Of a DNA stretch of 64,000 nucleotides, positions 36,947 through 47,440 are shown piece by piece (position 1 is the stretch's first letter; the number at the start of each line of letters is the position of its first letter). This DNA comes from Pseudomonas sp. MTM4 (GTDB lineage Bacteria; Pseudomonadota; Gammaproteobacteria; Pseudomonadales; Pseudomonadaceae), in contig NZ_CP048411.1 in the NCBI RefSeq assembly GCF_019355055.1, positions 248,001 to 312,000 on the forward strand, given 5' to 3'. A program made the position numbers and the translations under genes. The notes under the pieces were generated by a model. That model saw only the letters and a program-made list of their open reading frames with translations, was not told the DNA's origin and did not search any database.

Positions 36947-37720
36947 ATGAGCGCTATAACGGATGAACAACTCGCCCGGGCTTATGTCGAGCTGATAGAA
37001 GATTTCGACTTGACGCGTTTCGTTGGTACCGATAACGGCCTGGCTGGGATTTTTCTGCCGTCTGCTCCCGCTGGCCCCGTCAAGCTGATGGTTGTCGGGC
37101 AGGAGACGCGGGGATGGCTCGGCGGGTTCGGAAAGGTCCACGACACGCCACTAGCCGAGTACGTCACCGGATCGATGACCCGACACCGCGAATTGCTAGC
37201 GGGCCCTGCGAGGCGATCGAAGTTTGGCCAGTTTCATCGGGCGGCTGTAGCGAAACTGATTGCCGTCGAGGGCTCGGTGGCCTGGCATAACCTGTTCGCC
37301 CTCAGCTTCAAGGGCAGATCCCCCAGGAAAAGCAAATCCTTCGATCTGATAGTGGAGCTATCCAGGCAGCTGTTGCTTAGGCAGATAGAGTTGCTGCAGC
37401 CCCGTACGATCCTGTTCGTCACGGGTGCAGGTTACGACCGATTTCTGAAAGCCTGCTTCGACGGGCGCATCGAAAGCAGTTGCGTGGTCGAGCCGAAGCG
37501 GCTATGGCGCTTTCGCGTCGGCGATACGCTGTGCCTGCGTACGACGCATCCACGCTTTGCACAGGGCCATCCTCGTCGAGCGCAAGCGCTGCAGGAGATC
37601 GCTGCCGAACTGGCCGGACAACCAGCTTCCTGTACGTCTTCTGCGCATGGGGGTGCCGGCCTGCCGGTTTTCAACGGCGTCGTCCCGGGTCCGGTCGAGC
37701 GCGTCCTGCAGACATGCTGA
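36947..37720 (+). CDS. Uracil-DNA glycosylase-superfamily-like protein
   Basis: 257 residues. The pattern is that of the UDG fold: an early beta strand ending in VKLMVVGQETRGWLGG (compare the GQDP/GEAPG motif), a central LQPRTILFVTGAGYD strand, and a late LRTTHPRFAQGHPRRA (compare the HPS motif). The active-site residues are not canonical, so base excision activity is uncertain. The last 30 residues are low-complexity and overlap the next gene by 7 bp. First gene of a compact forward cluster ending at the island border. Confidence 0.55.
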   Translation: MSAITDEQLARAYVELIEDFDLTRFVGTDNGLAGIFLPSAPAGPVKLMVVGQETRGWLGGFGKVHDTPLAEYVTGSMTRHRELLAGPARRSKFGQFHRAAVAKLIAVEGSVAWHNLFALSFKGRSPRKSKSFDLIVELSRQLLLRQIELLQPRTILFVTGAGYDRFLKACFDGRIESSCVVEPKRLWRFRVGDTLCLRTTHPRFAQGHPRRAQALQEIAAELAGQPASCTSSAHGGAGLPVFNGVVPGPVERVLQTC

Positions 37721-38184
37721 GCAATTACGATCCGGCGGAACAGATCATGCGGGGGGTAGCCGAGGCACCAGTGATGCTGCGGGTCGCGTCTGCAGATTTC
37801 TGGAATCGCATCAAACTCAGTTTCGGTTGTTCGGGAGGGGTATACAGGCTGTCGTGTCTTCAAGAGGAAGGCAGCGACGTGATCACCCCGGTCCGGCGGT
37901 TACTGGGGGATGATCCTGAAGGCGCGCTGTACATTGGGATGGCCATCTCCTTTCTTGATCGCGTCATCAGCCTAAAGAAAAGCATTGCACCCGAATATGT
38001 GTCCCGAAGTCATGAGTGCGGAACGCGCCACAAGCGGCACGCTTCAATCGCGGCAGCCTTTCCGTATGAGCGCCTGGTAGTTTCATTCACCCTGTCGGAC
38101 TGTCCTCGAACGGCGGAGAGGCTGGCGCTAGAGGAATATTGCTCACGGTTCGGGGAGTTGCCGCCCCTGAATAGGGCAGGGTAG
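37714..38184 (+). CDS. GIY-YIG-like nuclease-fold protein
   Basis: 156 residues, 7-bp overlap with the preceding gene. GVYRL near 44 and ALYIGMA near 72 resemble the GIY and YIG elements, though their spacing is longer than usual. An Arg in SFLDRVISLKK and a late Glu-Asn block (ALEEYCSRFGELPPLN) are placed as in the family's catalytic Arg, Glu and Asn. H/C-rich SRSHECGTRHKRH lies between. GIY-YIG domains cleave DNA. The assignment is by pattern and moderate. Confidence 0.55.
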   Translation: MLSNYDPAEQIMRGVAEAPVMLRVASADFWNRIKLSFGCSGGVYRLSCLQEEGSDVITPVRRLLGDDPEGALYIGMAISFLDRVISLKKSIAPEYVSRSHECGTRHKRHASIAAAFPYERLVVSFTLSDCPRTAERLALEEYCSRFGELPPLNRAG

Positions 38185-38479
38185 GTAAGGAAAGCGACCA
38201 AGCCCGCAAGCGCCACAGGCATACGCCCCGCTTGGCAACATATCGTCCGATACCGAATGTTCCGCGTATGGAGTTCGTTGCTTTGGCGGTTTCGTGGGAG
38301 CGATTGACGCATTGGCTCGTCGTATCCTTCCTCCCGGACCAAGGAGGCGCAATTGAAGTTGCGGGGCTATTTAACACTCGGCACGGCCCGTGCGACATGG
38401 CCGTTCGGCATCGCGGCTCGTTTGGCTGCGTCGATCTACCATCGGGCATTCGAGATGCCAAGCACTGCAAGGACTCAGC
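38185..38479. other. Gap with a possible short leader ORF
   Basis: 295 bases without a secure gene. AAGGAGG at 38341-38347 stands five bases before a TTG at 38353 that opens a frame reading KLRGYLTLGTARATWPFG, which after about 45 codons runs into the shadow of the next gene. It may be a decayed or frameshifted small gene, or a leader peptide. Other frames look random. Confidence 0.3.
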
Positions 38480-39181
38480 ATGCTGCATGCCATCAGCGGG
38501 AAAAAGACCCGCTTGTACCAGCGTTACCTAGGCCATCGGGAGCCGGGCGAAAAGCGCGTCATGGAGGAGGACGAGCTTACGGCCCTGTTGATGGGGCCTC
38601 TGGCATTTTTCAGTCCGGGGGCGGTTGCTTGCCTGTGGAGGACGGTTGTCGGATCGCCAACTGACTGGCCTGAAGGCGAGCCGTCGCGGGCCAGCGTCGA
38701 GTTTTGGCCGCGACGGACCGTATCGCGTGGCTATGTCGAGCCGGATCTGCTGGTGTCCCTGCACTGGGACGAGGGCGTTCGCCGGCTGCTGCTCGTTGAA
38801 TTCAAATGGCGCGCGCCGCTCAGCGGGGAGCGTCAGCTTCACAATCAATGGAAAGACTTTCTCACCCCGGATGAGCGTCGGCAGGCGCTTCATGTATTCA
38901 TTGCTCCAGAGGTCAGTCACGGTTTGAATGCACTGGCCGACGAGGATGTCTGGGACGGTCGCCTACTACTTCGTTCGTGGCTGGATGTTCTGAACGGCGT
39001 GCAAGAACTGAAGGACAACGCAGACGCTCCGCTTGGTAAGTGGGCAAGGCAGATCGAGGCTGTTCTGAGCCTGCTACAGATACATCCATTTAGAGGCTTC
39101 CGGAGCCTCGTGCCGCCGTTATCAACTCCGTCCGCACAACTCGGATTCTGGTATGGCTCAGACGGGAAGCCTGGAAATTGA
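38480..39181 (+). CDS. PD-(D/E)XK nuclease-like protein
   Basis: 233 residues from the ATG at 38480, with AAGGA seven bases upstream; the open frame extends 30 codons further without support. A PD-(D/E)XK core is visible: YVEPDLLVSL near 90-99, then LLLVEFKWRAPLSG near 110-123 (the ExK pair), followed by QLHNQWKDFL, a typical helix after the core. An N-terminal helix with a conserved Glu (EEDELTALLMGPLAFF) is also in place. Such proteins are often nucleases of defence or mobile elements. Target unknown. Confidence 0.65.
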   Translation: MLHAISGKKTRLYQRYLGHREPGEKRVMEEDELTALLMGPLAFFSPGAVACLWRTVVGSPTDWPEGEPSRASVEFWPRRTVSRGYVEPDLLVSLHWDEGVRRLLLVEFKWRAPLSGERQLHNQWKDFLTPDERRQALHVFIAPEVSHGLNALADEDVWDGRLLLRSWLDVLNGVQELKDNADAPLGKWARQIEAVLSLLQIHPFRGFRSLVPPLSTPSAQLGFWYGSDGKPGN

Positions 39182-39220
39182 TCGTTTTCAAGCGACTGGA
39201 ACCATGAAAAGGGAGGAAAA

Positions 39221-39883
39221 ATGACAGATATTGGCAATTCGATAACCCAGAGCGTTGCGTTTCTCGCCAGGGTGTACAGAGAGAGCATCAACCTGTCCAA
39301 CCTGCTCAAGCAGGAGATAAGTGCGGCGTTGCTCGATGCCGAACTCGGTAGGATGTACAAGTCCGCGGGACCGTGGGTGGAAACCTATCAGGAGGACCCG
39401 AGTGGCTGTATGTATTATTCGTTCGGCGGCTCGCTGCCACTGGCGCGCCGACCCAAGCACAAGCCGGGCAGCCACCTTTTTTTTCAGATAAGCCTTGCCG
39501 GTGATGGTATCGCCGCCAGCGGTTGTTCCGAGCCATTGCTTCACATAGGGCTGTGGGATGACCCCATCAGCTTCCCACAGGGTTACTACATGGGGTTTCC
39601 GCTCTCTGGTGAAGCTCCGGTGCTTGAGGACGGCATTCTGATGCGATGGCCAGGTGTCTCGCCTCAGGGACTCTGGCTTTACAGCCAGCGACTGTCCGCT
39701 ATCAATACGACAGACGATATACGGCGTAAGGTTGTTGAGCCGATTCGCTCGCTTCTTCTCGGTGAGACCGCTGCGGTTGCTCTAACAGAGTCTCTTGCGG
39801 GCATCGCGAGCTATACCGCGTTGGGCGAACCCGAGTGCGGGTTCGCTATCAGCTTCATCGAACCTGGTCATCGCTCTGCATGA
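39221..39883 (+). CDS. Unknown protein, last gene before attR
   Basis: 220 residues, with a very strong ribosome site (GGGAGG, five bases before the ATG). The N-terminal 50 residues are helical (NSITQSVAFLARVYRESINLSNLLKQEI). The rest is mixed, with HLFFQISLAGDG and LLHIGLWDDPISFPQGYYMGFPL. No family is recognised and no catalytic motif seen. It lies 39 bases after the PD-(D/E)XK-like gene, so it may be its partner. Confidence 0.65.
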   Translation: MTDIGNSITQSVAFLARVYRESINLSNLLKQEISAALLDAELGRMYKSAGPWVETYQEDPSGCMYYSFGGSLPLARRPKHKPGSHLFFQISLAGDGIAASGCSEPLLHIGLWDDPISFPQGYYMGFPLSGEAPVLEDGILMRWPGVSPQGLWLYSQRLSAINTTDDIRRKVVEPIRSLLLGETAAVALTESLAGIASYTALGEPECGFAISFIEPGHRSA

Positions 39884-40155
39884 CTGGCCGTTCCGTCCCT
39901 TCACCTCGTGCAACCTCTCGCGGTGTGACATACGGTGATCTGCCTATCGACGCAGGTCGACGAGTGTGGACATCGGCACGAACTCACGCGGGACGGAAGC
40001 CCGAGGGGGCGAGACGGCCGCTGGGGATTATGGTTGGGGCGACTAGGGACTTTTGCGGGGAATCGTTGAAAACCGTCGGATAGCGTAGAGCATTGGCTGC
40101 AGCGAGCGCTCAAAAATATCCTATTAAAATCAATGTCTTATAGGGTCGACCTCCG

Positions 40156-40202
40156 GCATGGGGTGCAAGGGGTAGAGTGTTCGAATCACTCCGTCCCGAC
40201 CA
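40156..40202 (+). other. attR: displaced 3' half of tRNA-Pro(GGG)
   Basis: The sequence reads like the 3' half of a tRNA from the anticodon loop on: ATGGGGT loop (anticodon GGG), GCAAG stem strand, variable loop, a T arm with GAGTG/CACTC around TTCGAAT, then CGTCCCG and A followed by CCA. No 5' half precedes it: the upstream bases CCG cannot pair with the AAG of the anticodon stem and no D arm is present. This is the usual scar of an island integrated at a tRNA 3' end. The intact gene should lie beyond the left end of the window. It marks the right edge of the island. Confidence 0.75.
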
Positions 40203-40218
40203 TATACTTCAATAACTT

Positions 40219-40236
40219 AGCCACCTTCGGGTGGCT
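40219..40236 (+). terminator. Rho-independent terminator of the original tRNA-Pro gene
   Basis: AGCCACC-TTCG-GGTGGCT forms a 7-bp stem with a stable tetraloop, followed by a T-rich tail (TTGTTGTTTTT). It lies 16 bases after the CCA of the tRNA remnant, where a tRNA terminator is expected. Confidence 0.85.
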
Positions 40237-40647
40237 TTGTTGTTTTTGTCTTAGTAATTTTCCGAGTAAACCGGCTTTTTTCCTATCCTGCCTCCTCTTA
40301 TCGAGCGGGTGCGCATGAGTCGGCAGACATTATTGGCGGCCGCAACCAGCTGGACCAGAGTGACTGGCCCAGCAGAACCCTTCTTTCTTTCCCCAGTACA
40401 CATTTTCCTTTCACGTAAAGAACAGGCATAGCGTTGCGGCGCTCGTCGGGATTGCCGTAGGGACGTCCGGGCGTGACACCTCTCCGTCTTGCCCCGATTG
40501 TCTACCAGCATCCGCATAACGGACGGTTCCGACATCTGTCTGCAGCGAGCGACACCCTGTGCCCACCTATCTTCTAAGCTGACTATCAGCCAGCGCCTGC
40601 CAAGCAGCCGGCGCTCGTTCTCATCACAATAAGAAGGAATGGTCACT
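40237..40647. other. Intergenic region upstream of ggt
   Basis: About 410 bases. Reverse-strand frames here lack ribosome sites and look random. It likely holds the ggt promoter; AAGAAGGA at 40630-40637 is the probable ribosome site. No repeats or RNA structures stand out. Confidence 0.4.
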
Positions 40648-42321
40648 ATGCATCCCCTCCACCTATCCAAACTGACCCTTTGTGTGGCGGTTGTTGTCAC
40701 CAGTCATGCCGCTCTCGGAGCTAGCCTCGAAGGCGGTGCGGTCGCGGCTCCTGACGAGTACAGCGCTAAGGTCGCCGCGCAAGTATTAAGGAACGGGGGC
40801 AACGCGGTGGATGCAGCGGTGGCGACAGCCTTCACGCTTGCCGTTACCTATCCCGAGGCCGGTAATATCGGCGGTGGTGGATTCATGACGTTGTACATGA
40901 ACGGCAATCCCTATTTCCTGGATTACCGTGAAGTCGCGCCCAAGGCAGCGAGCAAGATCATGTACCTCGATGACAAGGGAGAGGTGATCGAGAATCTCAG
41001 TTTGGTCGGCGCCAAGGCAGCGGGCGTTCCGGGGACCGTATTGGGTATGTGGGAGGCGCATCGACGTTTTGGCAAACTGCCTTGGAGCGAGTTAATAACA
41101 CCTGCAGTTGGCTATGCGCGGGCAGGCTTCAAGGTGGCCGACCAGCAGTTCCAGTACCGTGAGGACGCCATCGGGCTTTTCAACGACAAGACCAATTTCG
41201 AAGACTACTTCGGCACCATGAGTCCAGGAGCTAACTTCCGCCAGCCAGAGCTGGCCGAGACGCTGGAGCGCATCGCCGACCGAGGCGCCGACGATTTCTA
41301 CAAAGGCAAGACGGCCGAGCTACTGATCGCCCAGATGCAGCGCGACGGCGGGCTTATTACCAAAGAGGATTTGGCCGACTACCGCATCAAGTGGCGCGAG
41401 CCGATGCGCGTTGACTGGCAGGGCAACAGTCTCTACACCGCGCCGCTGCCCAGCTCAGGCGGCATTGCGCTGGCTCAGCTGATAGGCATCAAGGAACGGC
41501 GTGCTGAAGATTTCAAGGCGGTTGAGCTGAACTCGGCGCGCTACATCCATTTGTTGGCGGAAATCGAGAAGAGGGTCTTTGCCGACCGTGCCGACTATCT
41601 TGGCGATCCAGACTTTTCCGACGTGCCGGTAGCTCAACTGATCGCTCCTGACTATCTGGAGCAGCGCGCGGCCGAGATCAACCCTTCGGCCATCTCTGCG
41701 ACCGAAAAGGTGCGTCCTGGCTTGGAACCACGGCAAACCACACACTTCTCGATCGTCGATGCCGATGGGAATGCGGTCAGCAATACCTACACGCTGAACT
41801 GGGACTTCGGCAGCGGGGTCGTGGTCCAGGGGGCTGGGTTTCTGCTCAACGATGAGATGGATGATTTCAGCGCAAAGCCGGGCGTTGCAAATGCCTTCGG
41901 CGTGGTTGGCAGTGATGCCAACGCCATCGAGCCGGGCAAGCGCATGCTTTCTTCTATGAGCCCGAGCATCGTCACGCGCGATGGAAAGGTAAGCCTGGTG
42001 CTCGGTACGCCCGGCGGCTCGCGGATATTCACGTCCATCTTCCAAGTGCTGAACAACGTCTATGACTTCGGCCTCCCCCTGGAGAAAGCCGTGGCCGCAC
42101 AGCGCGTACATCATCAGTTACTGCCCAAGGACACTATCTATTACGACGCCTACGCACCGTTAGCGGGCGAGGTTGCGGACGAGCTGAAGGCCATGGGCTA
42201 CATACTTGAAGATCAGGGCTGGTCTATGGGTGATATCCAGGCGATACGGGTGGATGGAAAAACGCTGCAAACCGCGTCGGACCCTCGTGGTCGAGGCGTT
42301 GGGATAGTCGTTAGACCCTGA
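40648..42321 (+). CDS. ggt: Gamma-glutamyltransferase, periplasmic
   Basis: 557 residues from the second ATG (40648), nine to ten bases after AGGA; the ATG at 40639 is too close to that site. A signal peptide is evident (LTLCVAVVVTSHAALGA). The proenzyme cleaves itself before the Thr of TTHFSIVDADGN near residue 364, which becomes the nucleophile of the small subunit. SSMSPSIV and GTPGGSRI are the oxyanion and glycine-rich blocks. It transfers or hydrolyses the gamma-glutamyl group of glutathione in the periplasm. First core-chromosome gene after the island. Confidence 0.93.
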   Translation: MHPLHLSKLTLCVAVVVTSHAALGASLEGGAVAAPDEYSAKVAAQVLRNGGNAVDAAVATAFTLAVTYPEAGNIGGGGFMTLYMNGNPYFLDYREVAPKAASKIMYLDDKGEVIENLSLVGAKAAGVPGTVLGMWEAHRRFGKLPWSELITPAVGYARAGFKVADQQFQYREDAIGLFNDKTNFEDYFGTMSPGANFRQPELAETLERIADRGADDFYKGKTAELLIAQMQRDGGLITKEDLADYRIKWREPMRVDWQGNSLYTAPLPSSGGIALAQLIGIKERRAEDFKAVELNSARYIHLLAEIEKRVFADRADYLGDPDFSDVPVAQLIAPDYLEQRAAEINPSAISATEKVRPGLEPRQTTHFSIVDADGNAVSNTYTLNWDFGSGVVVQGAGFLLNDEMDDFSAKPGVANAFGVVGSDANAIEPGKRMLSSMSPSIVTRDGKVSLVLGTPGGSRIFTSIFQVLNNVYDFGLPLEKAVAAQRVHHQLLPKDTIYYDAYAPLAGEVADELKAMGYILEDQGWSMGDIQAIRVDGKTLQTASDPRGRGVGIVVRP

Positions 42322-42519
42322 TGGTTGAGTGTTGAGTCGAGCCTTGTGGCTTCGTTTCGCAATCCGGCAATCGGCCCCCTTGTGCTGGGGGGCTACCGGC
42401 TCGATACAGTCAGAACAGTTCCACGAAGCCAGGTGCCGTATTAGTCGACGTGCGGACTGCACGAACATAGTTGGGTTATTTCAAACGTAAGAGCCATCAA
42501 ACTCAATCGGAGATAGCCC

Positions 42520-42762
42520 ATGAGCATTGATCCACTCGACAGGCCCCATGATCAGCAGCCGGTCCCAGGGCAAAGTCAGAACCCGAGTCACTCCCCCGAG
42601 CCGGATTTCATTACTGATAATCCAGACGTGCAAAGAGACCCTGGCAATCGTGGAAAACCGGCTGAACGGCCGGTTGGTGTGCCGGATTCAGATACCCCTA
42701 GCGGTAGCGAGCCAAACATTTATGACCCGAACGAGCCTGGTCTCGGTAACCCGCTTCCCTGA
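42520..42762 (+). CDS. Small Pro/Asp-rich hypothetical protein
   Basis: 80 residues, highly polar and probably disordered (DPLDRPHDQQPVPGQSQNPS, PDSDTPSGSEPNIYDPNEPG). It has no Cys, few hydrophobics and no membrane segment. GGAGATAGCCC precedes the ATG at suitable distance, so it is probably translated. Similar short, low-complexity proteins are found in pseudomonads without known function. Confidence 0.55.
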   Translation: MSIDPLDRPHDQQPVPGQSQNPSHSPEPDFITDNPDVQRDPGNRGKPAERPVGVPDSDTPSGSEPNIYDPNEPGLGNPLP

Positions 42763-42940
42763 TTGGGATCGTGAAGCGAACCCGGCCTTGGGAATACGCC
42801 GGGTGCGATAATCGGCGGGGTCGAGGTGGCTGGGGTTAGATCAAGGCTGGCGGAACGTATTTGCTGATTTTGGCCTAGCGACTCAATCGTTGAGGCTTCT
42901 GCTCGGTTACGGTCTTGATGTGCACTTCCATCGCCGCGTG

Positions 42941-45900
42941 TCACTGAAAATCTCGACTACGTACATCCAACCCTGTCAGTAACGCTGTGAGGTCGTTTAA
43001 GCGTCCGGCAATGACATGGCGTACTCCGTTAGCCGACTCCAGGTGACCATCGATTCGCAGCATCTGCGACTGGATCAATACGCGCCGTTGGCGCTCTGCC
43101 AGGTTGCGCCAGACGACGACGTTGATCATGCCGAACTCGTCTTCCAGCGTGACGAAGATGATTCCGCTGGCGGTTTGTGGGCGTTGGCGACCGATGACCA
43201 GGCCGGCAACGCTGATAGGGCGGCCAGGCTCGATGGTGACCAGCTCTCGAGAGCTGCGACAGCGCTTTGCTCTCAATTGATCACGTAGCAGCGCCAGTGG
43301 GTGTGGACCCAGCGTGGTGCCGAGCGTGGCGTAATCGGTCAGCAGATCTTCACCGACCGTGGGTAACGGCAAGGGGGGCGGAACTTCATTTTGTGGAGGT
43401 CGACCAGCGAATAAGGGCAATTGTGGCTCGTACCCTGCCACCGCCCAGCGGGCCCGGTGGCGATGGCCTGCGAGGTCTCGCAGAGCACCAGAGTCGGCCA
43501 GGTGCTCCCGAGCACGGATATCCAGCCCGGCACGCGTGCATAGATCATGGGTGTCAGCAAATGGCCGAGCCTGACGGGACGCCTCGATGCGTCGTGCATC
43601 CGCTTCGCGAAAACCGCGTACCAAGCGCAAGCCCAGGCGGATAGCCGGTTGCTCGCTGCCGCTCGGCTCCAGGCTGCAATCCCAATCGCTGTGGCGGACA
43701 TCCACGGGCCGGATCTCCACCTTGTGCCGGCGAGCATCCTGAAGAATCTGGTCGGGGTTGTAGAACCCCATGGGCCAACTGTTGATCAACGCACAGGCAT
43801 AGGCAGCCGGTTCGTGGCATTTCAGCCAGCTGCTGGCGTAGGCGAGCAGGGCGAAGCTGGCGGCATGGGATTCGGGAAAGCCGTAGCTGCCGAATCCTTT
43901 TATTTGCTCGAAGATACGGGCAATGAATTCAGCTTTGTAGCCACGGGCAAGCATGCGTTCGGTCAGCCGTATGCGATGCGGCTCCAGGCTGCCATGTCGC
44001 TTCCAGGCCGCCATGGCACGGCGAAGATTGTCGGCCTCGTCAGGGGTGTATTCGGCTGCAACCATCGCCAGATCCATCACCTGTTCCTGGAAAAGCGGCA
44101 CGCCGAGGGTGCGTTCGAAAACCGGCTTCAGTTCTTCGGAAGGATAATCTTCGGGTTCCTCACCATTGCGCCGACGTAGGTAGGGGTGAACCATGTCGCC
44201 CTGAATCGGCCCCGGCCGCACGATGGCGACCTGGATCACCAGATCGTAAAAGGTTCTGGGGCGCAGCCGCGGCAACATCGCCATCTGTGCCCGCGATTCG
44301 ATCTGGAACACACCGACGGTATCGGCGCGACTGATCATGTCATAGGTTGCCCGGTCTTCCTGGGGCAGGGTGGCTATGGTCCAGCGCGTGCCACGATAGC
44401 GTTCGATCAGGTTGAAGCAGCGGCGTAGGGCGCTGAGCATGCCGAGGGCGAGTACATCGACTTTGAGCAGTCCGACCAGGTCGAGATCGTCCTTGTCCCA
44501 CTGGATCACGGTGCGTTCGGCCATGCTGGCGTTTTCGACCGGTACCAGTGTTTCCAGCGAATGTTCGGAGATGACGAAGCCGCCTGGATGTTGGGACAGG
44601 TGACGGGGAAAGCCGATCAATTCACCCGTCAGCACCAATACCCGGCGCAACACCGGACTGTCGGGGTCGAAGCCGGCTTCGCGCAGACGCCCATCGTCGG
44701 GAACCCGGTCGCTCCAGCGTCCGCAGCAATCGGCCAATGCATTGATTTGATCCGACGGCAGGCTGAGCGCCTTGGCCACGTCGCGCAGAGCACCTGTGGC
44801 GTGGTAAGTGCTGGCCACGGCGGTCAGCGCTGCGCGATCACGACCGTAGCGGCGGAATACGTACTGGATGACTTCCTCTCGACGATCATGCTCGAAGTCG
44901 ACGTCGATATCCGGCGGCTCCTTGCGTTCACGCGAGAGGAAGCGCTCGAACAGCAGCCTGGTGTGCGCTGGATCGAGTTCGGTGATGCCGAGCACGAAGC
45001 ACACCGTGGAATTGGCCGCCGAGCCGCGGCCCTGGCAGAGAATTTTGTGCTTGCGGGCGAAGCGAACGAGGTCGTGTACCGTGAGGAAGTAACTCTCGTA
45101 CTCTAGTTCAGCGATCAGTTGCAGCTCATGTTCGATCTGTGCGCGGGCTTTCGTCGTTGCCCCGTCCGGCCAGCGCTGGCGGATGCCGTCCTCGACCAGC
45201 TTGCGCAGCCAGGAGGTGGCGTTATGGTCGGTGGGCACCAATTCGTGGGGATATTGGTAGCGCAATTGGTCAAGCGTGAACTGGCACCGCTCGGCAATGC
45301 GCAGCGTCTCGTCGAGCAGCTTGGGTGGATAGAGTTGGGCCAGGTCTTCGCGTTGGCGCAGGTGCCGTTCGCCGTTGGGAAACAGATAGCGCCCGGCTTC
45401 GGATACCGGCAAGTGATGACGAATTGCGGTCATGCAGTCCTGCAGGGCGCGACGGCCGCGGGCGTGCATATGTACATCGCCGCACGCCACAGCAGGGATG
45501 TTCAGGCGCGCAGCCAAGGCCTGCCATTGCTCCAGACGCAGCCTGTCGTCGGGTCCGCGGTGCAGTTCGATACCCAGCCAGAGGCGCTCGCCGAAGCGCT
45601 CGTGAAGCCAGCGACCCTCAGCATCAGCATCAGCGTCAGCTTGTTTGGCGAGCCAGATAGCCAGCAGCCCATCTACCGGCTTGCTCAAATCTTCAGGCAG
45701 CAGCTGATAGCGACCTTTCTCCGCGCGGCGTCGGGCGCGGGTGATCAGCCGGCATAGTGCCTGGTAGCCGGTCAGGTTCTCCGCCAGCAAAACGAGCTTC
45801 GGTCCGCCCTCGATCTGAACCTCGCTGCCGATGATCAATGGCAGGCCAACCTCCTTCGAGGCTTGCCAGGCGCGCACGATGCCGGCCAGGGTGCATTCGT

Positions 45901-46024
45901 CGGTGATGGCCAAGGCCCGGTAACCAAGGCGGACGGCGCGCTCGAACAATTCACGGGCACTGGAGGCGCCCCGTTGAAAGCTGAAATTGGACAGGCAGTG
46001 CAATTCGGCATAGTCGGCTGTCAT
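42941..46024 (-). CDS. dnaE2: DnaE2 (ImuC), error-prone DNA polymerase III alpha subunit
   Basis: 1027 residues from the ATG at 46024, which overlaps the imuB stop by 4 bp. An N-terminal PHP domain ([17 protein letters not shown]), C-family polymerase core with the acidic metal ligands in [18 protein letters not shown], and a C-terminal OB fold ([13 protein letters not shown]). The length and lack of a long C-terminal extension fit DnaE2 rather than the replicative DnaE. With ImuA and ImuB it forms the SOS mutasome that copies past damaged bases. Last gene of the LexA-controlled cassette. Confidence 0.94.
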   Translation of the reverse strand: MTADYAELHCLSNFSFQRGASSARELFERAVRLGYRALAITDECTLAGIVRAWQASKEVGLPLIIGSEVQIEGGPKLVLLAENLTGYQALCRLITRARRRAEKGRYQLLPEDLSKPVDGLLAIWLAKQADADADAEGRWLHERFGERLWLGIELHRGPDDRLRLEQWQALAARLNIPAVACGDVHMHARGRRALQDCMTAIRHHLPVSEAGRYLFPNGERHLRQREDLAQLYPPKLLDETLRIAERCQFTLDQLRYQYPHELVPTDHNATSWLRKLVEDGIRQRWPDGATTKARAQIEHELQLIAELEYESYFLTVHDLVRFARKHKILCQGRGSAANSTVCFVLGITELDPAHTRLLFERFLSRERKEPPDIDVDFEHDRREEVIQYVFRRYGRDRAALTAVASTYHATGALRDVAKALSLPSDQINALADCCGRWSDRVPDDGRLREAGFDPDSPVLRRVLVLTGELIGFPRHLSQHPGGFVISEHSLETLVPVENASMAERTVIQWDKDDLDLVGLLKVDVLALGMLSALRRCFNLIERYRGTRWTIATLPQEDRATYDMISRADTVGVFQIESRAQMAMLPRLRPRTFYDLVIQVAIVRPGPIQGDMVHPYLRRRNGEEPEDYPSEELKPVFERTLGVPLFQEQVMDLAMVAAEYTPDEADNLRRAMAAWKRHGSLEPHRIRLTERMLARGYKAEFIARIFEQIKGFGSYGFPESHAASFALLAYASSWLKCHEPAAYACALINSWPMGFYNPDQILQDARRHKVEIRPVDVRHSDWDCSLEPSGSEQPAIRLGLRLVRGFREADARRIEASRQARPFADTHDLCTRAGLDIRAREHLADSGALRDLAGHRHRARWAVAGYEPQLPLFAGRPPQNEVPPPLPLPTVGEDLLTDYATLGTTLGPHPLALLRDQLRAKRCRSSRELVTIEPGRPISVAGLVIGRQRPQTASGIIFVTLEDEFGMINVVVWRNLAERQRRVLIQSQMLRIDGHLESANGVRHVIAGRLNDLTALLTGLDVRSRDFQ

Positions 46025-47433
46025 GCGAACCAACCGTGCAACGACAGCGGCCCCCCGTCCGTGATCGAACGAAAGGCCCAGCCACGCTGGCCTGAGCGGG
46101 TTTCCACCAGGTAATAGTCGCGGCGCACGTCACCGCCGTCCCACCAGCCGGACTCGATTCGCTCGGGGCCCGCGAGAATGCGCAATGAGGCTTCGTGCAA
46201 CGGCTTCGATTCGGTCAGCAGCCAGCCGGGGCGTGGAGCGGTGCTGAATGGAGGTTCGTTCCGGCCAGGCTGCGGCTGCCAGGCGCACTCAGGGCGATGG
46301 TCGTAGCGAGCGCCGAGTCCCTGCACGGCATCGTCACCCAGCCGGGCCCGCAGACGTTCGCGCAGTTGCTCCCAGGGCAACGATTGCTGTGGCCGTTCTT
46401 CGAACAGTTCGCGGTGCGCTGGGGTGAAGGCGGGTAGCTCGCGTGCTGTCAGGCGGATCGCCAATACCGGGGCCGGTAATTGCAAGTTTTCCAGGCGCCC
46501 ACGGGTGAGTTCGAACAGCATGGCCGGATCACGCTCGGCGCTGAGCAGGCCGACCGGTACTTGGCTGTCTGTCAGGTTGCGGTGTTCCAGGTGCAAAGCG
46601 AAGCGCTGCACGCCACTGTCGCGTCCGGCCAGGTAGGCGGCGAGATCGGCTGTCAGGCGTCGCAGCGGGAATAGCAATGCCTGATGCGACTCGACTTCGA
46701 AGTTCAGTTCAAGCCGGGCATCGAACACATCTGGCGGTCGATAAAAGTCCAGCGCCAGTGGTTGATGGCCGAGTAGGGTGTCGATGTGCTTCAGCGCGCC
46801 GGTTGAAAATCGCTGTGTCAAACCATCGCGTGGCATTTCAATCACCTGCTTAAGGGTCCGAAGCCCCATGCGCGCAAGGGCGGTTGCCACTTCACGGGGC
46901 ACTCCGATGCGCTCTACCGGCAATGCAGCGAGCACGCCAGGCAGCGTTTCGGTATCCATCACCGCCAGACCGTCATGCGCGTTGGCCAGGACTCGCGCGG
47001 CGGCAGGGTTTGGCGCCAGGGTAATGCGATGCTGAAAACCCAGCGTGTTCAATTCTTCGCGCAGGCGTGCCTCCAAGCGAGGCCAGGGGCCGAACAGGCC
47101 GAGACTGGATTGCACTTCCAAAAGCAGGCAACGCGGATAGTGCAGGCTGACCTGCGAGCTAAAGCCATAGGCCCAGGCGGCGAGAAATTGCTGCCAACGC
47201 TCGATCGACGCCAGGTCATATTCAGCCGTGGCGAAGGCGTGAGTCAGCGTCTGGGCAGCGATCAACGATTGTCCTGGCTTGAGGCCCAGAGCCCGTGCAG
47301 CGGGGTTGACTGCCTGCAGCACGCGGCGTTGTGGTGTGCCGCTCAAGAGCGCCAGCGGCGATTCAGCATCGTCTCGGCCTCGCAGCACGCCGTCCATGGC
47401 CAGTTGAGGCAGCAATATGCAGACCCAAAGCAT
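46021..47433 (-). CDS. imuB: ImuB, catalytically inactive Y-family polymerase homologue
   Basis: 470 residues from the ATG at 47433 (GAGG five bases upstream); the open frame runs 97 codons further but overlaps imuA and lacks support. It opens [16 protein letters not shown], where active Y-family enzymes have the metal-binding DxD; the acidic residues are missing, as is usual for ImuB. The little-finger region and a C-terminal [14 protein letters not shown] segment are typical. ImuB acts as the hub that binds the beta clamp, ImuA and DnaE2. Confidence 0.92.
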   Translation of the reverse strand: MLWVCILLPQLAMDGVLRGRDDAESPLALLSGTPQRRVLQAVNPAARALGLKPGQSLIAAQTLTHAFATAEYDLASIERWQQFLAAWAYGFSSQVSLHYPRCLLLEVQSSLGLFGPWPRLEARLREELNTLGFQHRITLAPNPAAARVLANAHDGLAVMDTETLPGVLAALPVERIGVPREVATALARMGLRTLKQVIEMPRDGLTQRFSTGALKHIDTLLGHQPLALDFYRPPDVFDARLELNFEVESHQALLFPLRRLTADLAAYLAGRDSGVQRFALHLEHRNLTDSQVPVGLLSAERDPAMLFELTRGRLENLQLPAPVLAIRLTARELPAFTPAHRELFEERPQQSLPWEQLRERLRARLGDDAVQGLGARYDHRPECAWQPQPGRNEPPFSTAPRPGWLLTESKPLHEASLRILAGPERIESGWWDGGDVRRDYYLVETRSGQRGWAFRSITDGGPLSLHGWFA

Positions 47434-47440
47434 GAGGACC

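Noticed and set aside
40251..40700. A 149-codon reverse frame between attR and ggt
   Set aside because: Overlaps the ggt signal peptide region, no ribosome site and random-looking composition.
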